Numbered from the stretch's first letter, positions 10,611 to 23,300 are shown. The stretch: 64,000 bases of DNA from Punctularia strigosozonata HHB-11173 SS5 (GCF_000264995.1 NW_006767434.1:1886004-1950003), one strand, 5' to 3'. Notes: generated by a model from the sequence alone, not told the origin. A program made the numbers and translations.

Positions 10611-12166
10611 CTATGCCATGCTCATTGAATCTAACGAAGGAAGGCTCGTAGCGAACACGAGACTACCGTCTGAAAAGCGTCGCTTGGACTTCAAATCCCT
10701 AGGCGTGATGTCGAGACCCAATCTCCCGGTGGACGCTGCGCCGGATCCGAAGTCGTACAGCCCAGCCGTGTCCGGGTTACGGAACTGCAGGGTGTGCGAC
10801 GAGCCGATGGCCAATTCGAAGGATCGGGAAGGTACCTCCACGGAGGCACCGCTGCGATATATGCGATCCCGAGGCGAATGACGCGCGTTGAGCATGTGAA
10901 GCAGGGTGAGGAAGTAGAGCTTGGGCGTGAGGTGCTGGGATGCCATGAATGCGCCTTTTCTCGGCATACTGGCAAGGAGTGCGATGGTAAAGAGGTGGCA
11001 TATTCTGGGGACAGCAGGTACTGATCAATTCCTTCGCTACGCGCAACATTTCGGGGTAAAACTGACATCAGAAGTAGGCATCGACCTGTGAGGTAATTGT
11101 TGAGGTTTTGGAGCGTCTTCCGGACTCCTCGTGTGCCCAGGACCATTTGCGGAGAAGACGGCGGCCAGAACGTGAACCCTATTGCAGCGCAGATATCACA
11201 CAACACAGGAAAGGCAACCGATGCGATCCCTAGGGCCTAAGCAACGATTGGTTGGTGAGACAGCGGGGGTAGGTCAGGGCGAATGACCCACTTTTGCGCT
11301 CTTCTCTGTGAGAGAAGCGTAAGACGGGTTCAACCAGAGCAAGGCGCAACGACCTGCGGGCGTTGCCATGAATAATTCGGCCAGAATTCATGCATAATCG
11401 CGTACCTATACCCGTTCCTAGTCCCGCGAACATGAGAGCAAACTATGTGGTACGAGCTTGTCAAGCACAGCTGCTATCTGTTCGATGGCAGGACGCACCA
11501 TTAAGAGTGCGATGAACGCTTGAAGCGACGAAACTCCTGCGACTATGAAGATCGATTCAGGACAACGCAATGTTTGCAGACAATAGTTGATACTGACGTT
11601 GCCACACACGATGAACGAAGTGTCTAGAGCGATCGATCGGATTGAACGCTTAGCTCACAACCACATAACAAACGGCGCAACTCACAGTTGTACGGAGAAC
11701 ACGGTGATGGCCGTGAATAATTCATAAATTATTATACTATTAGTTACGAGTGATAGAACCCCGGGATTATCGTAGCTTGTAATAAGGTAGAAGTAGAGGC
11801 TGTGAGCGGCTACAAATACGTAAGCATTAGCGTAGGAAGTACAGTGCTAGCACATACCGAGGGCAGTAATGACTGTCTGGATTATTCTGCGGCGGTTGCT
11901 TGTTAATAATACAACGCGAAACGTAGAAGATAGATGAGAGCCCACAGGGTGAATGCTACAAGGCTTTTGACGTATATGGAATCTCGGGGGAAACGCTTGT
12001 AATACGTGGCGGTCTGTCAAGTCTGCGTCAGCGCCTGGCAACGGCCAGGTCAACCTTGGAGAAAGCTCACCTGCGATAGGGACAGGCCATAGAGCACAGT
12101 AGCGACAGTGAAGCCTATGAGCAAGGCTCCCATAGTATCATCCAGATGAGTACTCGGGGCCGCCAT
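10611..12166 (-). CDS. DUF6534-type multi-pass membrane protein
   Basis: Typical agaricomycete seven-helix membrane protein of unknown function. ATG at 12166 opens the family signature TMGALLIGFTVATVLYG. Short exons then give YYKRFPRDSIYVKSLVAF, IIQTVITALG, HSLYFYLITSYDNPG with ELFTAITVFSVQL, HFVHRVWQR, GVSSLQAFIALLM, and ASVAFPVLCDICAAIG with TGVRKTLQNLNNYLT-like residues. The last exon is ICHLFTIALLASMPRKG followed by LYFLTLLHMLNARHS, the DUF6534 end motif, and a polar C-terminal tail. Every exon has usable GT and AG sites, including one intron with donor GTCGAT after NNYLT and acceptor GATCAG. I see no lesion, so I call it intact. Ligand or partner unknown; the architecture resembles receptors, but that is inference. 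Confidence 0.75.
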
Positions 12167-12982
12167 GACCGAAGGCGAACGAGATGAGGAGTGAAGGAGA
12201 TGGGAGACGAGGAACACACAGCCGTGGCCGAGTCCAAATCCTGGTTTTGATGTCCTGACCACTCCCCTATATCGTGTGCACGACGAGAAAATGTCAATCA
12301 GGATGTTCCGAAGAATATTCGCGGGCGCGAGGCAATCACTGGCGCTAATGCAGGGCCGTCTGCGACATACTATGCGCTGGCAGTGTCTAAGCCAGAAAGA
12401 GAAACATGCGTCGCGTTTCGAGATCGAGCGGATTCTGCAGCGGTTGGGAGTGTCCATAGCGAGTCAAAGCCTCATCAGGAAAGATATAACAAGCGTATAC
12501 TCAGTATCCGTCGCAAAGGACACCAAATAGGTCCGTTCGCTGGATTCAACGAAGACAGCCGCCAGGCATGCTCGAACACATGGATCTCCTTCAGGATCGC
12601 AACCGTCAGCAGAAAGAGCAGCCTGAGTGAACGTTTCGATGGACCGGAAGCAATAAGCGAGGTGAGACCGACAGCGATCGTGGACACTTAAATGATCCGG
12701 GAACCGAAGCTCGCCGTCTGAGCGTTCGGTACGTGGCTGTGCATATGTACATACGAGAGTATGTGCCCATGACGTCATCGACTGTACGGTCTTGCCATCC
12801 TCTTCAAAGGTGGCTCACTCCATCGGACTCTCGGAGTCCATCCCCACTTTCTGCCGAGTTGACATCACCGAACCCGTGCGCTACATACTTACAACCATGC
12901 AACGTCAGCTCAATGAACGACTCAACTTGAACAACCTCGAGCTCTTTACATCGTACACTAGTAGTACTCAACGTAGGTAGCA
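12167..12982. promoter_or_regulatory. Divergent spacer between the DUF6534 gene and PMI
   Basis: About 816 bp with both promoters. Minus-strand open frames around 12475-12778 include a hydrophobic piece (LRLLFLLTVAILKEI) but no consistent exon structure, so no gene is called. Confidence 0.45.
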
Positions 12983-14463
12983 ATGGTGGACCAGAAAAAT
13001 ATTGTACGCATCCGGTACGTCTCAGCCTTATAAGCTTGAGCGCGCCAGCTAACGACGAACTGAAGCGGCTCAATCCAACAGTATGAGTGGGGCAAACCAG
13101 GCTCTTCGTCCCTTGCCGCAAAGTTCGCGGCAGAATCAGTGGGAAGTGACCAGTACATTGACGAGAACCAGACATACGCGGAGGTTAGCACACCATCTCT
13201 CGAACTGGCTCTTGCTTACCGAATATTCCTACCATTAGCTATGGATGGGCACGCATACCAACGGGCCAGCCGTTCTGTTCGACTCGCCTGACCAGACCCT
13301 GCATTCCCTCGTATCATCCGACCCGAAGCACTGTCTCGGCGCGGATCTCATCGCCAAATGGCCGGAAACGAACGACATACCCTTCCTGTTCAAGATTCTA
13401 TCCATTCACAAGGCCCTCCCACTCCAAGCACACCCAGACAAATCGTTGGGAGCGCAGTTGAACAAGGCCGATCCGTCGCAGTTCGTCGACGCCAACCACA
13501 AGCCCGAAATCGCCGTGTCCCTAGGCGGCAAAGTGGACTCGTTCGGACGTGGGGACGACGTTGCGTTCACCGGGTTTTGTGGGTTCCGGCCCATTCAGGA
13601 AATTGCAAAGACGTGGAAAGCCATCCCGGAGCTCGCAATGCTGGTCGGCGACGCGTCGATCGCGATGGAATGGGAGCAGAAACCGAGTCAGGAGACTCTC
13701 AAACGTGTCTTTGCTGCGCTCCTGTTGAACGGGCAGCAAAATTACGCCGACGTCGCGCGACACGTCCAGACTCTGGCGGGGCGTATCGAGTCCGGAGAGC
13801 TGACATTCGGCTCCGGAGCAGCGGCAGATACCCAGGCTAAGCTATTCATCAAGCTCAACACACAATATCCTGGGGACATCGGCGTCGTCGTTGCCGTAGG
13901 TCACGCAATGAGCCAACAGGATCATACAAACTCACTTTCATCCGCAGACGCTCTTCATGAATCTCGTCACCTTGAAAAAGGGAGAAGCGATTTATATCGG
14001 GGCCGATGAGGTACACGCGTACCTCGAAGGCGACATCATCGAGTGCATGGCCATCTCGGACAACGTCGTCAATGCTGCCTTCTGCCCGCCGGAAGGGCGC
14101 GACGTCTCTACATTCCAGTCGATGCTTACCTACACCTCGCGCCCTGCATCGCACTGGGCGCTGCCGAGGAAGCCCAGCCAGCTCTCGGGCAAGGGTCGCA
14201 CCAGCGCGTTTTGTCCTCCGCTCGAGGAGTTTGACGTGCTATGGACCGAGCTTTCTGGTGGAGTGAAGGATGAGTTTCTCAAGCCCTCCAAGGGGCCAAC
14301 TATCGGCATCGTCTTGAAAGGAACGGTGAAATTCACCACGAAAGGAGAAAGCTTGACACTGCCCGAGGGCGGGATTGCGTTCATTGCCGCGAACAGCGAG
14401 GTGCATGTGGAATTGCTCAAAGGAGAACAGGCGGACGTGTGGTGGTCCACTTACTCCGGTTGA
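12983..14463 (+). CDS. PMI40: Mannose-6-phosphate isomerase
   Basis: Interconverts fructose-6-phosphate and mannose-6-phosphate, the entry to GDP-mannose for protein glycosylation and cell-wall mannan; cytosolic, zinc dependent. Four exons, 12983..13014, 13066..13183, 13239..13895 and 13948..14463, give 440 residues, the usual fungal length. The first exon is only 32 nt (MVDQKNIVRI). The N-terminal motif QYEWGKPGSSS, then AELWMGTHTNGP, the zinc-ligand motif LPLQAHPDK (Gln and His), NHKPEIA (Glu) and GADEVHAYLEGD (His) are all present, as is the C-terminal cupin segment GTVKFTTKGESLTLPEGG. No residue expected for catalysis is missing. This also supplies the sugar used upstream of ALG6 at the other end of the window, although they are not clustered. 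Confidence 0.96.
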
Positions 14464-14706
14464 ATCTGATATATGTACGATTAATGTAGCATTAACAAGA
14501 TAGCGATCGTACTGTAATTGTACCTACTCATTGACAACTATCCTCATTTCGTACGACCGTCGGCGACACACCGCCGGAAGAATGGGGCTATGCCAAATCC
14601 AGCCTCTGTCCTTGGCCGTCACCGCGTTCGCCGTCGACGATGCATTCTAGGTGGAAGCAAGAGTGCGTGCAAACGTCGTACTGACAGCCTATATGGAGTT
14701 GTATTG

Positions 14707-16078
14707 ATGCTTGACAACAGACTGCGCGTTGGCAGCCGCCTCGCGCTCGATGCGCTCATCCCAGAGCCGTCCAAGCGGACGCTCATCACCTTCGGCGTCT
14801 TACCTCAAATTGTCACTCACTTGCTCCCGCTACTGTTCATGGCTTACCTGGCTCGCAGGCCTGAAACGCGTCTGGTGCGAATACTGCTCCTCCCAGCGGT
14901 CCTCGTAACAATTATACGCGCAACATACTCCTTTAAATTCCCTACGGATTACGCGATGCATAACTGGATGATCGGGTGCGTCGGGCGTTCTCCGCGGTAG
15001 CCCGGAGCGAACCCTGATATTGCTTGCACCATATAGCCTGACAGGAATGCACATGGTTGCGTTGGCACTGGACTACGCCTTCATTAAGGACGGAATACTG
15101 AAGGTGAACGAAACCGTCCCTGGAACCAGCAAGGCCCAAGCAGCTGCGCCTCTGGAGAAACGTACATTGGGTGACGTACTACCCGCATCTCTCGGCGACG
15201 CGCTAGAGGTCTTGTGTTCGATGCGTGGCATAGGATTCCAGTTCGGCCAAGCAACCCGCATTCCCGCGCATGACAAGCCCCTGCACCGCAAACCATTTCT
15301 CCGCGCGACTGCCCTCTCGCTGCTCAAGAACGTGCTGCTCATCGATCTGCAGGAGTCACTACTGAAGCTCGTGCCAGGCGTCGGCAGCCCTCGCGGCGGG
15401 TCCATATTCCTGTCCTACTTGCCGCCGGCACAGCGATACGTAGTTTCGTCGTTGCTGACGGTCTGCACGGGGAGCGCCGTGCTCGCGTGCATACAAGCCG
15501 GGTACGACTTCTGCACTCTCGTCGCGGTGGGGTTGCTCGGGCAGAGCCCGTTGGCCTGGCCGCCGGTCATGGGTGATCCGTGGAAGGCCGATTCCGTGAG
15601 CGCCCTGTGGGGCAGGGAGTGGCACCAGTTACTTCTTCGAACGTTCCTCATCTTCGGTGGCATCCCAGGCCGCGTGCTTGCGGGCAAAGCGGGTATGGTT
15701 ATCGGCGTATTCCTCGCGTCTGGTTTATATCACGAAGCCAGCATTTATACGCTTGGGAAGGGGTTCGACATCCGCATTGTGCAGTACTTCCTCCTGCAGG
15801 CGACTGCGGTGCTCTTAGAGCGCGTCTGGAAGAAGATGATAGGGAAACGAGTCGGTGGCGCGTTTGGCAAGATCTGGACGTATGTTGTCGTCCTCGGCGG
15901 AGGACAGATCGCAGGTGCGTTCCCATTTGAATCCTGATCTAGACCTTTTCCCGAGACTGTCGCTCCTTTGGTAGCCGATGCATGGCTGCGCCGGGGTATC
16001 GCCGCCAGCCCGTTCATCCCGGCTTCGTTCAGTCCGACCAGACGCATTGTCCTCCCAGCTCTTGGGAAGCTGTCGTAG
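14707..16078 (+). CDS. Wax-synthase-domain (MBOAT-like) membrane acyltransferase
   Basis: Exons 14707..14975, 15037..15914 and 15975..16078 give 416 residues in phase. Residues GIGFQFGQATRIP, the conserved SLLKNVLLIDLQESL, GVGSPRGGSIF, WPPVMGDPW, then LWGREWHQLLLRTF and the key ASGLYHEASIY (invariant His of membrane-bound O-acyltransferases) match the fungal wax-synthase family. Several long hydrophobic segments agree with an ER-membrane enzyme. These proteins transfer acyl groups to alcohols; relatives in fungi also acetylate terpenoids, but no terpene or polyketide gene is near, so the substrate is unknown. An upstream in-frame extension without ATG makes 14707 the likely start. The stop is 77 bp from the convergent CTK2 stop. 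Confidence 0.85.
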
Positions 16079-16155
16079 TACACGCCCTCGAAGGTTGAGC
16101 GCATAACCCGCGCAAACCGTGTAACATGACAGATACGTAATACCAGGAGCGAATT

Positions 16156-17621
16156 TTAGATCCCCTCGCCCACTACACGAGGCGGTCCGAAGAGGAATCG
16201 CACAGTCCCATCATTCCGCCCAAAAGCCGCCCTATCCTCGTCCTTGTAGACGTCTTCGGGTGGAACGGAGCTCTCCTTGGGTCTTTGTGGCGCGTGCTCA
16301 GACTCACGCATGACGATCTTGAGACGCATGAGCTGGTCCGCATTATAGGGCACTGGAACTCCGGGACCCTGACCAGACATGTGGGGAAGGCGGACATGGG
16401 GAGCGGGGGAGGAGGGTGTGCTGGGTGATGTGTTCTGGGCCTGCGATTGAGCAGATTGTATCAGCAGGTCCAAGATTGCATGTGCTATTTCTGTATATGC
16501 ATAATGGAGACAATCGCGGATCAGCTTACTAACAAATAGGAAAACGAGCACGTTGCTGACCATCGATGTCGTAGACATCCGCACGGAATTGATTCTGCCA
16601 GGGGCCAGCGCGATTGAGTGTGTTCACTATTCGCGTCGCCTCAGCGACGAAATCTGAGGGAGCCCGTTCGAACGATGACAACAGAGCTGCCGTGTAAAAG
16701 GAGCCCAACGCGATGACATGAGGCGGATAACGCAGTGGCATGAGCGTGCGATGGCTATACGTGATTCATTGGATCAGATGTCGTGAATATAGGAAGATCG
16801 GGGAATCTGTACCAGTCAACCGCCAGTCTCCATGTCAGCTTCGTGAGTTTCTTGGGCGCTATGAAGTCGCTATGAGGGTCTTATCCGCGCTTGTAGACTA
16901 GGAGAGAGGAACAAACCTCTGAGAACCTTGCCAATCTTGATGACGTATGGAAATGGCATCCTTGAGGTGAAATTGAAGCATATGGTCTCCAAGATGAGCC
17001 GTTCTACAGCCAGAAGTCGTTGCCGATCCGCCTCTACTGTCTATATGCAAAGGCATATCAAGCAACACGTATAGAAGATAGCACATCCATCGAACCTACC
17101 GCAGGATCCATGTCGAGCTCACCGGCTATAGACCGTGATTTGGCTGCGAGCTCGGGGAATCGAACAGCATATGAGACCATAAGGATCTCTCGCGGCTTCT
17201 TCAGGGTATCGTGCATCTTCGTCGAGACGTAGAGCGAGGCCAGAATCACGTCCTAAACCGATGGTTAGATAGAATGCGGCGGCATGGACACAATGCGATC
17301 GACTTGCATGATAATGGAAGTCTTTCCGAGGAAAGAAAAGGTGAAAGCGGTGGTACAGTGTCTGCGCCGTCGCTATCGTTTTTCTTGGACTAAAAGTCTG
17401 CGTGAGTGTCCTGGTGCAAGCAGATCAGAACGAAGCACCTACAATCCGACCCTTGCGCCTATGGCTTCGGCAAACGCACAAGCCTGTTGTCTTGCCTTCT
17501 CTTCTTGGGTCGCAGAGAGCTTCCCTCTCTGTTTCTCCGAGAGATATTCGATCTCCTCTGCGGTAAAGTACGGATGATGGTACTTTGAGTGTGAGGCCGG
17601 CGGATGGGATTGCTTTTCCAT
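16156..17621 (-). CDS. CTK2: CTD-kinase cyclin (Ctk2/Lsc1-like)
   Basis: Cyclin subunit of the kinase complex that phosphorylates Ser2 of the RNA polymerase II C-terminal repeat. ATG at 17621. Exon 1 (17443..17621) has KYHHPYFTAEEIEYLSEKQ and KARQQACAFAEAIGARVG; exon 2 (17308..17389) FPRKTIATAQTLYHRF and FFPRKDFHYH; exon 3 (17100..17252) DVILASLYVSTKMHDT, KKPREILMVSYAVRFPELA and ELDMDPA. Then come ADRQRLLAVERLILETI, FNFTSRMPFPYVIKIGK, a short exon KKLTKLTWRLAVD, and YPPHVIALGSFYTAALLSSFE of the second cyclin fold. The tail is proline/serine rich (SPSTPSSPAPHV) and ends in FLFGPPRVVGEGI. Intron 2 (17253..17307) starts with GC (GCAAGT) rather than GT. Family assignment is strong. Confidence 0.92.
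17253..17307 (-). other. GC-AG intron in CTK2
   Basis: Donor GCAAGT, acceptor GTTTAG, 55 bp, phase 0. It joins FFPRKDFHYH to DVILASLYVSTK, the uninterrupted family sequence. The nearest GT (3 bases into the donor word) would shift the frame with the only available acceptor. Confidence 0.8.
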
Positions 17622-18133
17622 AAATACAGATTCTCCTGGTACAGTGAGATGAGTACTAGCAATACGCGACGTGACGCCGCCCTACACAGTTTCAATGGGT
17701 CAGATGACCGGAGCATGGGCGTTAGAGATTCAGAACACGCGATACAGTATGATATCCGATACACCCAGGTCATCTTGGCTGCCACCACAAACGCCACACG
17801 CCATTAAATTGCGCCAAAATTGCTGAATCGAACAGTGTCAGCATCGAATCTGCCGTATGTAGGGTCTTGGGTTGCGGTGATTTGCACGTTGACGGATCGC
17901 GTAGGGTTGCATGCTACCACCGCGGTATTGCGTGATCTTTCCTGACCGTCGACGGTGTACTTAAGCTCGGTCAGCTACATTTCGACGCCTTGCCGAGACT
18001 GCGTCGCTTCCCCTTGGGCAACTCGTTCTGAGCTCGACGGTCGTACCACTCGGCAGCAATCTCTCGTACAGCAGCACCTTTACATTATTCTCCTCATAAC
18101 TTCAACTGGCCATCTAGCATGAGACTCCCGTAT
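17622..18133. other. Spacer upstream of CTK2, no gene seen
   Basis: About 510 bp between the CTK2 start and the nickel-transporter stop. It should contain the CTK2 promoter and the transporter 3' UTR. No motif recognised. Confidence 0.5.
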
Positions 18134-20207
18134 TCAGCGCGTGTCTGTTGCGACCCTCCGCCGACTCCAGCACCGGGTAGCATAACGCGAGCCATACCAC
18201 ACGAAAACGGTGGTTACGAACATGCCGACGATTGCAGCGCCTATGTATCCCGAATTATCGTCGGCCTGTCGAAAGTATCAGCGACCCGATTGGACATTCA
18301 TGGGAGCCTAGCCTTCTTCACCTTCGCCCATGTCCTCCACCACCGGCCAGCCAAGTCCCCGCTGTGGGGATCGTGAGCAGCTTTGCGGCAGGAACGGCAG
18401 TTCTCTCCTATCAACGCCATTATGGTGATGATTGAAACACTTCACGGGATCGTTCAGACCATCAATAGACGTTGTCGGGCATGGTACGGCTCACCTAAAC
18501 GCAACAATGATGCTCATCAGCGTCAAGATCAAGGACAGATTTGACATGGTTGTTTGCTGGATCACGGTGTTCCGCCTTTGGACCATGTTTTCGCCTTCGT
18601 CGCCTGGAATATCCTTTACTTCCGATTTGTAGTCCTCTAGCGGGAGCTCGCGCCCTTCTTCCCGTATAGAGGGCGGGGCTTGATCGCGCTCCGGGCTAGG
18701 CAACGTTGCTTCTTCGGGTACGACTCGTTCATCTATTTGGCGCACGTGCATCATCTTCGATTCCAGATCTCCGTTCATTTGGCTTTGTGAACGATCTCGA
18801 GCGAAAATGGTCCAAGATCGCTCAGGGAACCCGGTGTAGGAATACAACATCAAGATCGAGTCCAGAGAATCGATTAAAGACATTCCCGCGGTGAACAGGA
18901 GCTGCAAAGTTGTCACGCCCATGCTTGGAGTACGCTCGACTCCGCACTCACAGGAAAAATAACGACGTCTGCCGGAGATGTTGCAACCGCATCGGAAGAT
19001 TTGTCCTTCGCGATGACGGAGATGGACAACAAGGCTATGGACGAAGCAGTATCGAAGCCTACGCTCGACCAGAATGAGATCGCTCGCCGGCAGGTCTGTC
19101 GACGTACCAAAACCAAAGAGGATCCCGACAATATACATCTAGAGCACGCGCGCGGAGATGAAGCAAAGTTAGGACCGGGTCGGCATGTGGCTCACCTTCC
19201 AAGGCGCGTTCACAAACTTGATAACAGGCCCCAGGATCTTGAGCATGATCGTATTATGGCTTCCCTCCTCGAGCGCCTCCCCGGTCTTCTTGAACTGCAC
19301 AAAGGGTTGTGGAGTGCGAGATAAACGAAGATCCACACACTCACCTTTCTCCGTTTCTTCAGGATCTTCCATAGAATGATCTAGACAAGCTCAGAGATGG
19401 TAGTGCATCGTGTCAGGCAAGACAATGCACCGAATTCGCCAGTCCGACCAGAAACAGGAAGGAGCCGCTCACGGCCGCACCTGCAGGTCATTTATATCTA
19501 TTTTCCAAAATCATACGAGGGTCCGCAAAACACACCTAGGATGCCTCCAACGCTACTGAGGTGATTGAAGCTACTGAAGTCGGTTCCCACGGCAATGGCT
19601 ACGTTCTTCACAGGACCAATGAGTCAATTTAGGCAATGTGAGAACTCCGAAGAGATATACCACTACTATCACAATAGTAGAATGTCCTAACGAGAACCAT
19701 AGGCCACACGTCACCGGCAATTTCCCAAGAGCGATGAGGCCCCGCGTTGCATTGTCTATGGCGCTGGACATAAGTTCAGCGAACGATAAGCGTTGTCCTG
19801 TTGAGTATAGATAAGATCGAAGATCCAACATCTTCAGAATTATCTACTCACCTTGCGGATCTCCGAAAAGCTCTACCTTATATGATCAGCATCCAGAGCT
19901 GCATGCCAAGGATGAGCCGAAGAGAACATGTCCCATGATATCGCGAATTGCTTGCCGTGTCTGAGGCCGACGGTCTAATACAAGACCGCATCAGCATGCA
20001 TGATTTTGCTGTAGCCTGACGCCAAAAGCTCACCCAAGCAAGCAAAGCAAGACTCAGAGAGGGCTGTGTCTTCGAACTGCGTCCAAATATCAATCCTGCT
20101 GCGATCCAGCAGATCGCGTTCGCGAGGAGCTCGCCGACGACCAAGAACAGCGAACGGCCGAGCAAGGTTAACCGCGGCTGGTTGATCTTCATCGTCTTGG
20201 ACATCAT
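18134..20207 (-). CDS. High-affinity nickel/cobalt transporter (NiCoT family)
   Basis: Eight-helix permease for Ni2+ and/or Co2+, as in fungal Nic1 that supplies urease. ATG ATG at 20207. The order is LTLLGRSLFLVVGELLANAI, LSLALLAW, then TVGLRH + ALDADHIS + AIDNATRGLIALG, which rebuilds the metal-binding signature RHALDADHI; next FSLGHSTIVIVVVYL, ILGPVIKFVNAPWK, WMYIVGILFGFGFDTASSIALL, and AGMSLIDSLDSILMLYSYTG. A charged cytosolic loop (PEEATLPSPERDQ) is followed by TTMSNLSLILTLMSIIVA, GENCRSCRK, GRWWRTWAK and DDNSGYIGAAIVG. The stop lies at 18134. The signature is carried by a 19-nt exon (19956..19974) and a 22-nt exon (19877..19898), separated by a GC-AG intron. It is transcribed toward CTK2 and lies 192 bp from the OPT gene on the same strand. 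Confidence 0.92.
19899..19955 (-). other. GC-AG intron between two microexons of the nickel transporter
   Basis: Donor GCAAGC, acceptor GCATGCAG, 57 bp, phase 1. Splicing yields RHALDADHI, the invariant NiCoT motif. No GT lies in the 19-nt exon or in the first bases of the intron that would preserve the frame. Confidence 0.8.
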
Positions 20208-20399
20208 GGCCTGTAGGATACAAGGGACGCTCACGTGTTATATTTTTCTTGCATGCAGTATAGCTAAAGCAGATGAAGGCTCCGCCGCTGCCCGCAATTG
20301 CGACGGATCCGTCGCATGCCTAAGACTAAATACTCCGTTTCCAGATGAATCTAATTCACTAATTCACAACATGATTATGCAAAAATACAAGGTAATCCA

Positions 20400-23300
20400 C
20401 TAGCTGACGAGCTTGCAGTGATCTACAGCCACGTTTTCAGGGTTTCCCCACCTGTAGATTTCGGGTCAGCGTCGAACAACCGCACTAGGGCAGAAACCAC
20501 TCACCACGTGGGGAATGCGACAGCGTCACCACTAGCACCGAACACGGCGAAACTGAGAATGAACAGGATGACTTGGCTTCCACCATCCAAGGCGGCGGAG
20601 GTCAGGTAGTTGTACCTATCGCGGTTTCGTCGCATCAGGAGATCACGACGTAAGAAATCGGGACAACGTACTTTTTGAACCAGCCGGGCCTGTACTTGCG
20701 AGCCCACCATTGCGAAGCCATGCCGATGACGAAGCAGCTCCACCATTGGCCGTTGACAGAGTCTAAGTGATAGCGTCAGGTGGAAAGGACATCTCTGGAC
20801 AGGAAGAGCCTTACATGGCAGGTATCCAATGTACTGCGCGATGATCGGGGTGTTAATGAACTTGGCCGTCTTCGCGACCCAGCCATCTTTCTTGGAGTAT
20901 TTGTGTGCTGCCAGCAAGTTAGCCCCGAGTAGAGTACAATCCGGCGTTCTGTACTCACCCAGCCAGAAGGGAAGAGGGACGAAGAGCCCAACAATAACGC
21001 AGAAAGGTACGATCCAGTATGGTTTGCCAGCAGTGAACAACTCCTTTCCAAGAGCGCCCATGGCCACCGACGCCGAGTTGTAGCTTTGGATGATCCATCC
21101 GGACCAGACACGAGTTCCAGTGGGGTCACTGTCGAGACACAAGCGTGAGCCATGAATCGATATGTTTGATAGCCGGGTTTCACATACCGGAGCACTTCGC
21201 GATTAGCTGAGACAATCGACTGCATGATCGTGTAGTTGAAGATGCATCCGATGATAGAGCCAGACATTTGCGCGGCGAACGTGGCTTTCGGGGGAAGTTT
21301 GACATACTGCCCAAGCTTGAGATCTGCGCAAAGCGAAATGAGCGTCTGGGGCTCGGACAGAGGTAATGTGAATATTACCTTGAAGCATGTACATGGTCTG
21401 GAACGCCGTGCTGTTGCCGTACAGGTTAACGTACATGACAGTGCTAGATGAAGTCTTTAGCAAATGTTGCAGATGAGACGGCGACAAGGCAGGACTCACA
21501 TGGGCTGTCCTGGGTGGATGAAAGCCGCGACGACTTGAATGATATACTTGATCGAGAGCGTGAAGCCGGTAGTTGCGTTGATGAAACCAATAGCCACGGC
21601 AAGGACAACGCTGATAGCGGTAAAGAGAATGATACTCCACCAGGGCATCAAGGGCTCCTTAGTCGAGTACTACCATGAAGGACGGTAAGAAGAAGGCAAG
21701 TGGCAGAATGAGAGATCGACGTACGCTGCAGCCGATACCAATGGCCAGGGAGAGGATGAACACGATCCCGTACCACCACTGAGGCGCCTCCGGGTACTTC
21801 TTCATCTCCTTGTAATGAGGATCGTCTATGTCCTGGTCCTTGGTGCTCTTAAGGAAGTTGAGACCGCCGAAGGCACGCTTCAGCTCGGGCATGTGCCACA
21901 ACAGGATGTGTGTGATCGCAGCACCGAGCGAAAGGTTGTAGCAGAGCTGGCTGATAGCGTACGTCGTGGTGTAGCGGGGAAGGCCAACAGTCTCGAGCGC
22001 GGTCTTGTTGAGCTTGTTGTCCGATGTGAGGATGGCGGTTTGATTGTAGGTGGAGCCTGTTCACGATATGGTCAATCACAATATCACGTTTCGTGAACAC
22101 TGTGGTTCTCACCATCCGAGGAGAAGAGACTGTTTGACATGAACAGCAAATCGCGGCCGTTGAATTGATTGGTGTAGTATGCGCCTGTCAAAACAATGTA
22201 GCCCAGCGCCATGCCGATGTAACTGTTGACCTCTGCGAATATCGCTCAATCGAACATACTGATGGGCGACACGGAAGAGAACTCACGAGTGCCGATAGGC
22301 CATACAAGAGGGTTGCCCTGGGTGATGAGAGTCCAGCTGGTGCCGAAGCTGAGCAAACCGATGCCCTCGTTGCTGTTACCCGCGCCGAATAAGTTGCGGA
22401 CGAAATCGTGGCGGCCATTGTCGATCAAGCACACGATGGAGATAGCAGTGAGCCAAGGGAATGGGTACTGCGGGATCCACTCCCAGCCTGCACAAAATCG
22501 TCAGGACAGGTCGGTCTTACTTCATACTGATGCTTACAGAAGATGGCCGCGAAGACGATCCAGAAGTACCTGCGCTTCTTGTGGTTCAGCATACCACCGA
22601 AGTGAAGAGACTGCAGCAGGTTGACGACGGAGATGTAGGTAGGGTAGAAGGCGTATGTCGGGTACACGAGCAGAGTACGAAGCATACCTGAAAGATTCGT
22701 CAGTACTAGACTCAATCCGACGGAAATCATCGAGGTAGCTCACCCGCAATGCCGTAGCCCAACATTTGAGATGAGAACATCTGGAAGAGCGCAGCCGCGG
22801 CGTTGAGATGGATATCGTAGAACAAGTCCAAAGCCGCGATGACTTCCATCGCAACTGCGACTGATGATGCCGTGCTGGCCATCATCACAATTGCGGCGTG
22901 CTCCCTATGGTACGCATGGTGAGATAGGTGCACTAGATAAATGCGCTGGCGCTACGACGGACTTGATGTTAAAGGGGCCGGGGTTCAGGTACCGGAACCA
23001 TCCCCGACTCGGGAGGAGAGCTGGTAGTATTTTTCAGTGGTTTGCAATCACTGCGTAGCAGAAGACTCACAATGCATGGCAGTACCGAGCACATAGGCAA
23101 TAATCAGACAGAACAACTGCGAGACCGACGCGTTCTGTGGCGATCGTGATGAATGAAGCGCAATGAGTCGCATGCACGACGAAACATACCTGAGGTTTGA
23201 AAGTGTAGATTGTCGCGAGAACGGAACTGAACGCGCTGAGTCCAATACCCAAGAACACGGTGCGGAAGGTCAAGACGGGCAGGTCCGGGTCGTCGGAGGA

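Noticed and set aside
12464-12778. Minus-strand frames with a hydrophobic segment (LRLLFLLTVAILKEI) and a WRLS-like word, suggesting a second DUF6534 remnant.
   Set aside because: No start motif, no neighbouring exons with consensus splice sites and no second family motif. Too weak to call.
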